Source of the DNA: Polynucleobacter sp. AP-Kolm-20A-A1
GTDB lineage: Bacteria; Pseudomonadota; Gammaproteobacteria; Burkholderiales; Burkholderiaceae
Length of the DNA: 64,000 bases
Direction of reading: 5' to 3'
NCBI RefSeq assembly: GCF_018688315.1
Contig: NZ_CP061315.1
Coordinates: forward strand, 1,116,001 to 1,180,000
Of this stretch, positions 62,880 through 64,000 are shown in pieces. The notes below the pieces were generated by a model. That model had not been told where the DNA came from. It made no database searches and worked only from the letters and a program-made list of their open reading frames with translations. Every line of letters starts with the position of its first letter. Position 1 is the first letter of the stretch. The position numbers and the translations under genes are program-made.

Positions 62880-63289
62880 GAACCTTGTCCTGTAATTGCT
62901 GAGATACGAGTACGAATCTCAGAGCCTAGGAAATTCAATGTGGCTTCAGTGAAGAATGAGTTCTTCATGAACTGACTTCTTTCCACATCGGGATCAACGG
63001 TATTGCCGTCCATCGCAGGTTGTACTGCGCTACGGTATAAAACTGGGATTGCTGCATGGCCTTGAGCAACCATGTGGCCGCTATTGCTTACTGCCATTGG
63101 CAGGCTAGCGGACTGAACTTCAGCATTGAGGTTGCGTTTGAGCACTTCGCCAAAGCGAATATCCCTAGCTTTGTAGCCAGGGGTGTCTGAATTCACCAAA
63201 TTAGATGCGAGCAGCTCTTGACGGTAGCTGCGCAACTTCAATGCGGCTTCGCCAAACTGGATCGGATCATATTGTGGAACCAAGCTCAT
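62876..63289 (-). CDS. flgB: Rod protein FlgB
   Basis: 137 residues. N-terminal LKLRSYRQELLASNLVNSDT, PGYKARDIRFGEVL; C-terminal DPDVERSQFMKNSFFTEATL. First gene of flgBCDEFGHIJ, 55-70 bp downstream of a near-consensus sigma-54 promoter. Confidence 0.95.
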   Translation of the reverse strand: MSLVPQYDPIQFGEAALKLRSYRQELLASNLVNSDTPGYKARDIRFGEVLKRNLNAEVQSASLPMAVSNSGHMVAQGHAAIPVLYRSAVQPAMDGNTVDPDVERSQFMKNSFFTEATLNFLGSEIRTRISAITGQGS

Positions 63290-63343
63290 TTACCTTTTAC
63301 CTTCAGTTTGTTGAGACACATGTCCCAACTTCACTTCTTAGTA

Positions 63344-63359
63344 TGCAAATGGCGTGCCA
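63344..63359 (-). promoter_or_regulatory. Sigma-54 (RpoN) promoter of the flgB operon
   Basis: On the minus strand TGGCACG-CCAT-TTGCA matches the sigma-54 consensus TGGCACG-N4-TTGCA exactly, with the -24 GG and -12 GC correctly spaced. Transcription would begin near 63333, about 44 bp before flgB. RpoN-driven flagellar genes need an FlrC/FleR-type activator, not seen here. The surrounding 63290-63519 is AT-rich, and a 7-bp-arm repeat (GGGGCTC 63481-63487, GAGCCCC 63513-63519) follows fliR. Confidence 0.85.
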
Positions 63360-63519
63360 GAATTGAGAAATATTTAAATATCTATATAAATCAACAACTT
63401 AAGATATTTAAAAGAATCTATTCTGGTGGTTATTTCTAATAATTAGAGTTAAAACGGCAAAAATTGCAGGGGTCTTTGAGGGGGCTCGGTAAATAATGCC
63501 CGCCCTGCCCTGGAGCCCC

Positions 63520-64000
63520 TTACATGCCAGGGTTGAGGCCTTGGCGGACAAGGGCAACCGGACCCTGAAGTACTCGGATCACAATTGCTGTCATATCGGG
63601 CAGCAAAATGATGATTAATAAAAAGGCGATAGGGACGGTCACAGCAAAACCTACTGAGAATAAGTTCAACTGTGGGCTGGTTCTTCCCAAAATAGCTTGG
63701 AGCATATTGAATACGAGGTAAACAATAATCCCGGGCATGCTGATGACCATGCCAAATTGAAAGGCTTTGACCACTAGAGCAACGATTGCTTGCGCATCCC
63801 ATGCACTTGGCCAAGCACCAAATGGAACCGCCTTAAAACTCGTGAGAACGATCTCAAACAAGACCAAATGAATGTTCAGAGCAAATGACAAGGCAATAGC
63901 CGTTAGGAGGAGCAACTCACCAATCAAGCCAGATGAAATGTTCGGGTCACGACCCACTGTAGAGGCAAAGCTAAAGCCAGCCAACATTGATAAGGTTTCA
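63520..64000 (-). CDS. fliR: Flagellar export protein FliR, 5' end outside window
   Basis: 160 C-terminal residues of about 260 are in view; the frame continues past the right edge (ETLSMLAGFSFA). Hydrophobic helices and FliR motifs: GLIGELLLLTAIALSFALNI, LTSFKAVPFGAW, ISMPGIIVYLVFNMLQAILG and PQLNLFSVGFAVTVPIAFLL. FliR is part of the membrane export gate with FliP and FliQ, which probably lie just outside. Its stop is 231 bp upstream of flgB on the same strand. Confidence 0.93.
   Translation of the reverse strand, partial: ETLSMLAGFSFASTVGRDPNISSGLIGELLLLTAIALSFALNIHLVLFEIVLTSFKAVPFGAWPSAWDAQAIVALVVKAFQFGMVISMPGIIVYLVFNMLQAILGRTSPQLNLFSVGFAVTVPIAFLLIIILLPDMTAIVIRVLQGPVALVRQGLNPGM

Noticed and set aside
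63449..63814. Open frame of 121 codons on the minus strand overlapping fliR
   Set aside because: Shadow of fliR in another frame; Cys/Pro/Arg-rich with no domain.
1..64000. CRISPR arrays, insertion sequences, prophage genes or rRNA
   Set aside because: No regularly spaced repeats, transposases, integrases, phage structural genes or rRNA signatures were seen.

Overview
The window looks like the chromosome of a motile betaproteobacterium of the family Burkholderiaceae. The combined gene content (compact genome, Bug-type solute-binding protein, NAD-dependent formate dehydrogenase, sox genes, phasin, beta-type flagellar cluster, moderate GC) fits the genus Polynucleobacter best. This is judged from protein style and gene order, not from a database search.

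Region 1 (1-11.2 kb) is a two-partner secretion locus. A very large filamentous adhesin/exoprotein (TpsA) reads leftwards and runs off the left edge. Its transporter TpsB lies at 9.4-11.1 kb on the same strand. A FixL/FixJ-like two-component system sits between them on the opposite strand. Region 2 (11.2-16.5 kb) holds the de novo NAD genes nadA, nadC and nadB, interleaved with toxin-antitoxin pieces: an intact dinJ-yafQ pair, a decayed toxin/HigA-like antitoxin, and an orphan ParD-like antitoxin. Region 3 (16.5-21.3 kb) is a two-gene NAD-dependent formate dehydrogenase whose gamma and beta subunits are fused.

Region 4 (21.4-37.6 kb) is mixed housekeeping: a DUF748 envelope protein, a DUF1080 protein, YciI, a phasin with a three-copy upstream motif, tRNA-Ser(GGA), acetyl-CoA synthetase, class I fumarase, glutamate racemase, tonB-exbB-exbD, tRNA-Leu(UAA), a penicillin-acylase-like hydrolase, small secreted proteins and PurU. 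Region 5 (37.6-42.4 kb) has soxXYZA as an overlapping unit without soxB or soxCD, next to a two-gene molybdenum hydroxylase. Region 6 (42.5-49.9 kb) has an LrgA/LrgB-type pair, an orphan HigA, a class III aminotransferase, a Bug solute-binding protein, a gamma-glutamyltransferase-like protein, a Pif1-like helicase and a surface-adhesin-E-like protein.

Region 7 (49.9-64 kb) is a flagellar cluster, all leftward: fliR (partial), flgBCDEFGHIJ, flgKL, motAB, a small secreted protein, and flhB. A near-consensus sigma-54 promoter precedes flgB. A FliA-like promoter precedes flgK, so the order of promoters matches a hierarchy in which hook-basal-body genes come first and hook-filament junction plus stator genes later.

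I did not find a wholly unknown multi-gene defence or metabolic system. The points most worth following are the TpsA/two-component/TpsB arrangement with its PA14-like and LamG-like domains, the TGCNNNGCACCA operator cluster before the phasin gene, the non-canonical SoxY end, the 47-bp palindrome between dinJ and nadA, and the decayed toxin-antitoxin locus fused to the 3' end of nadB.
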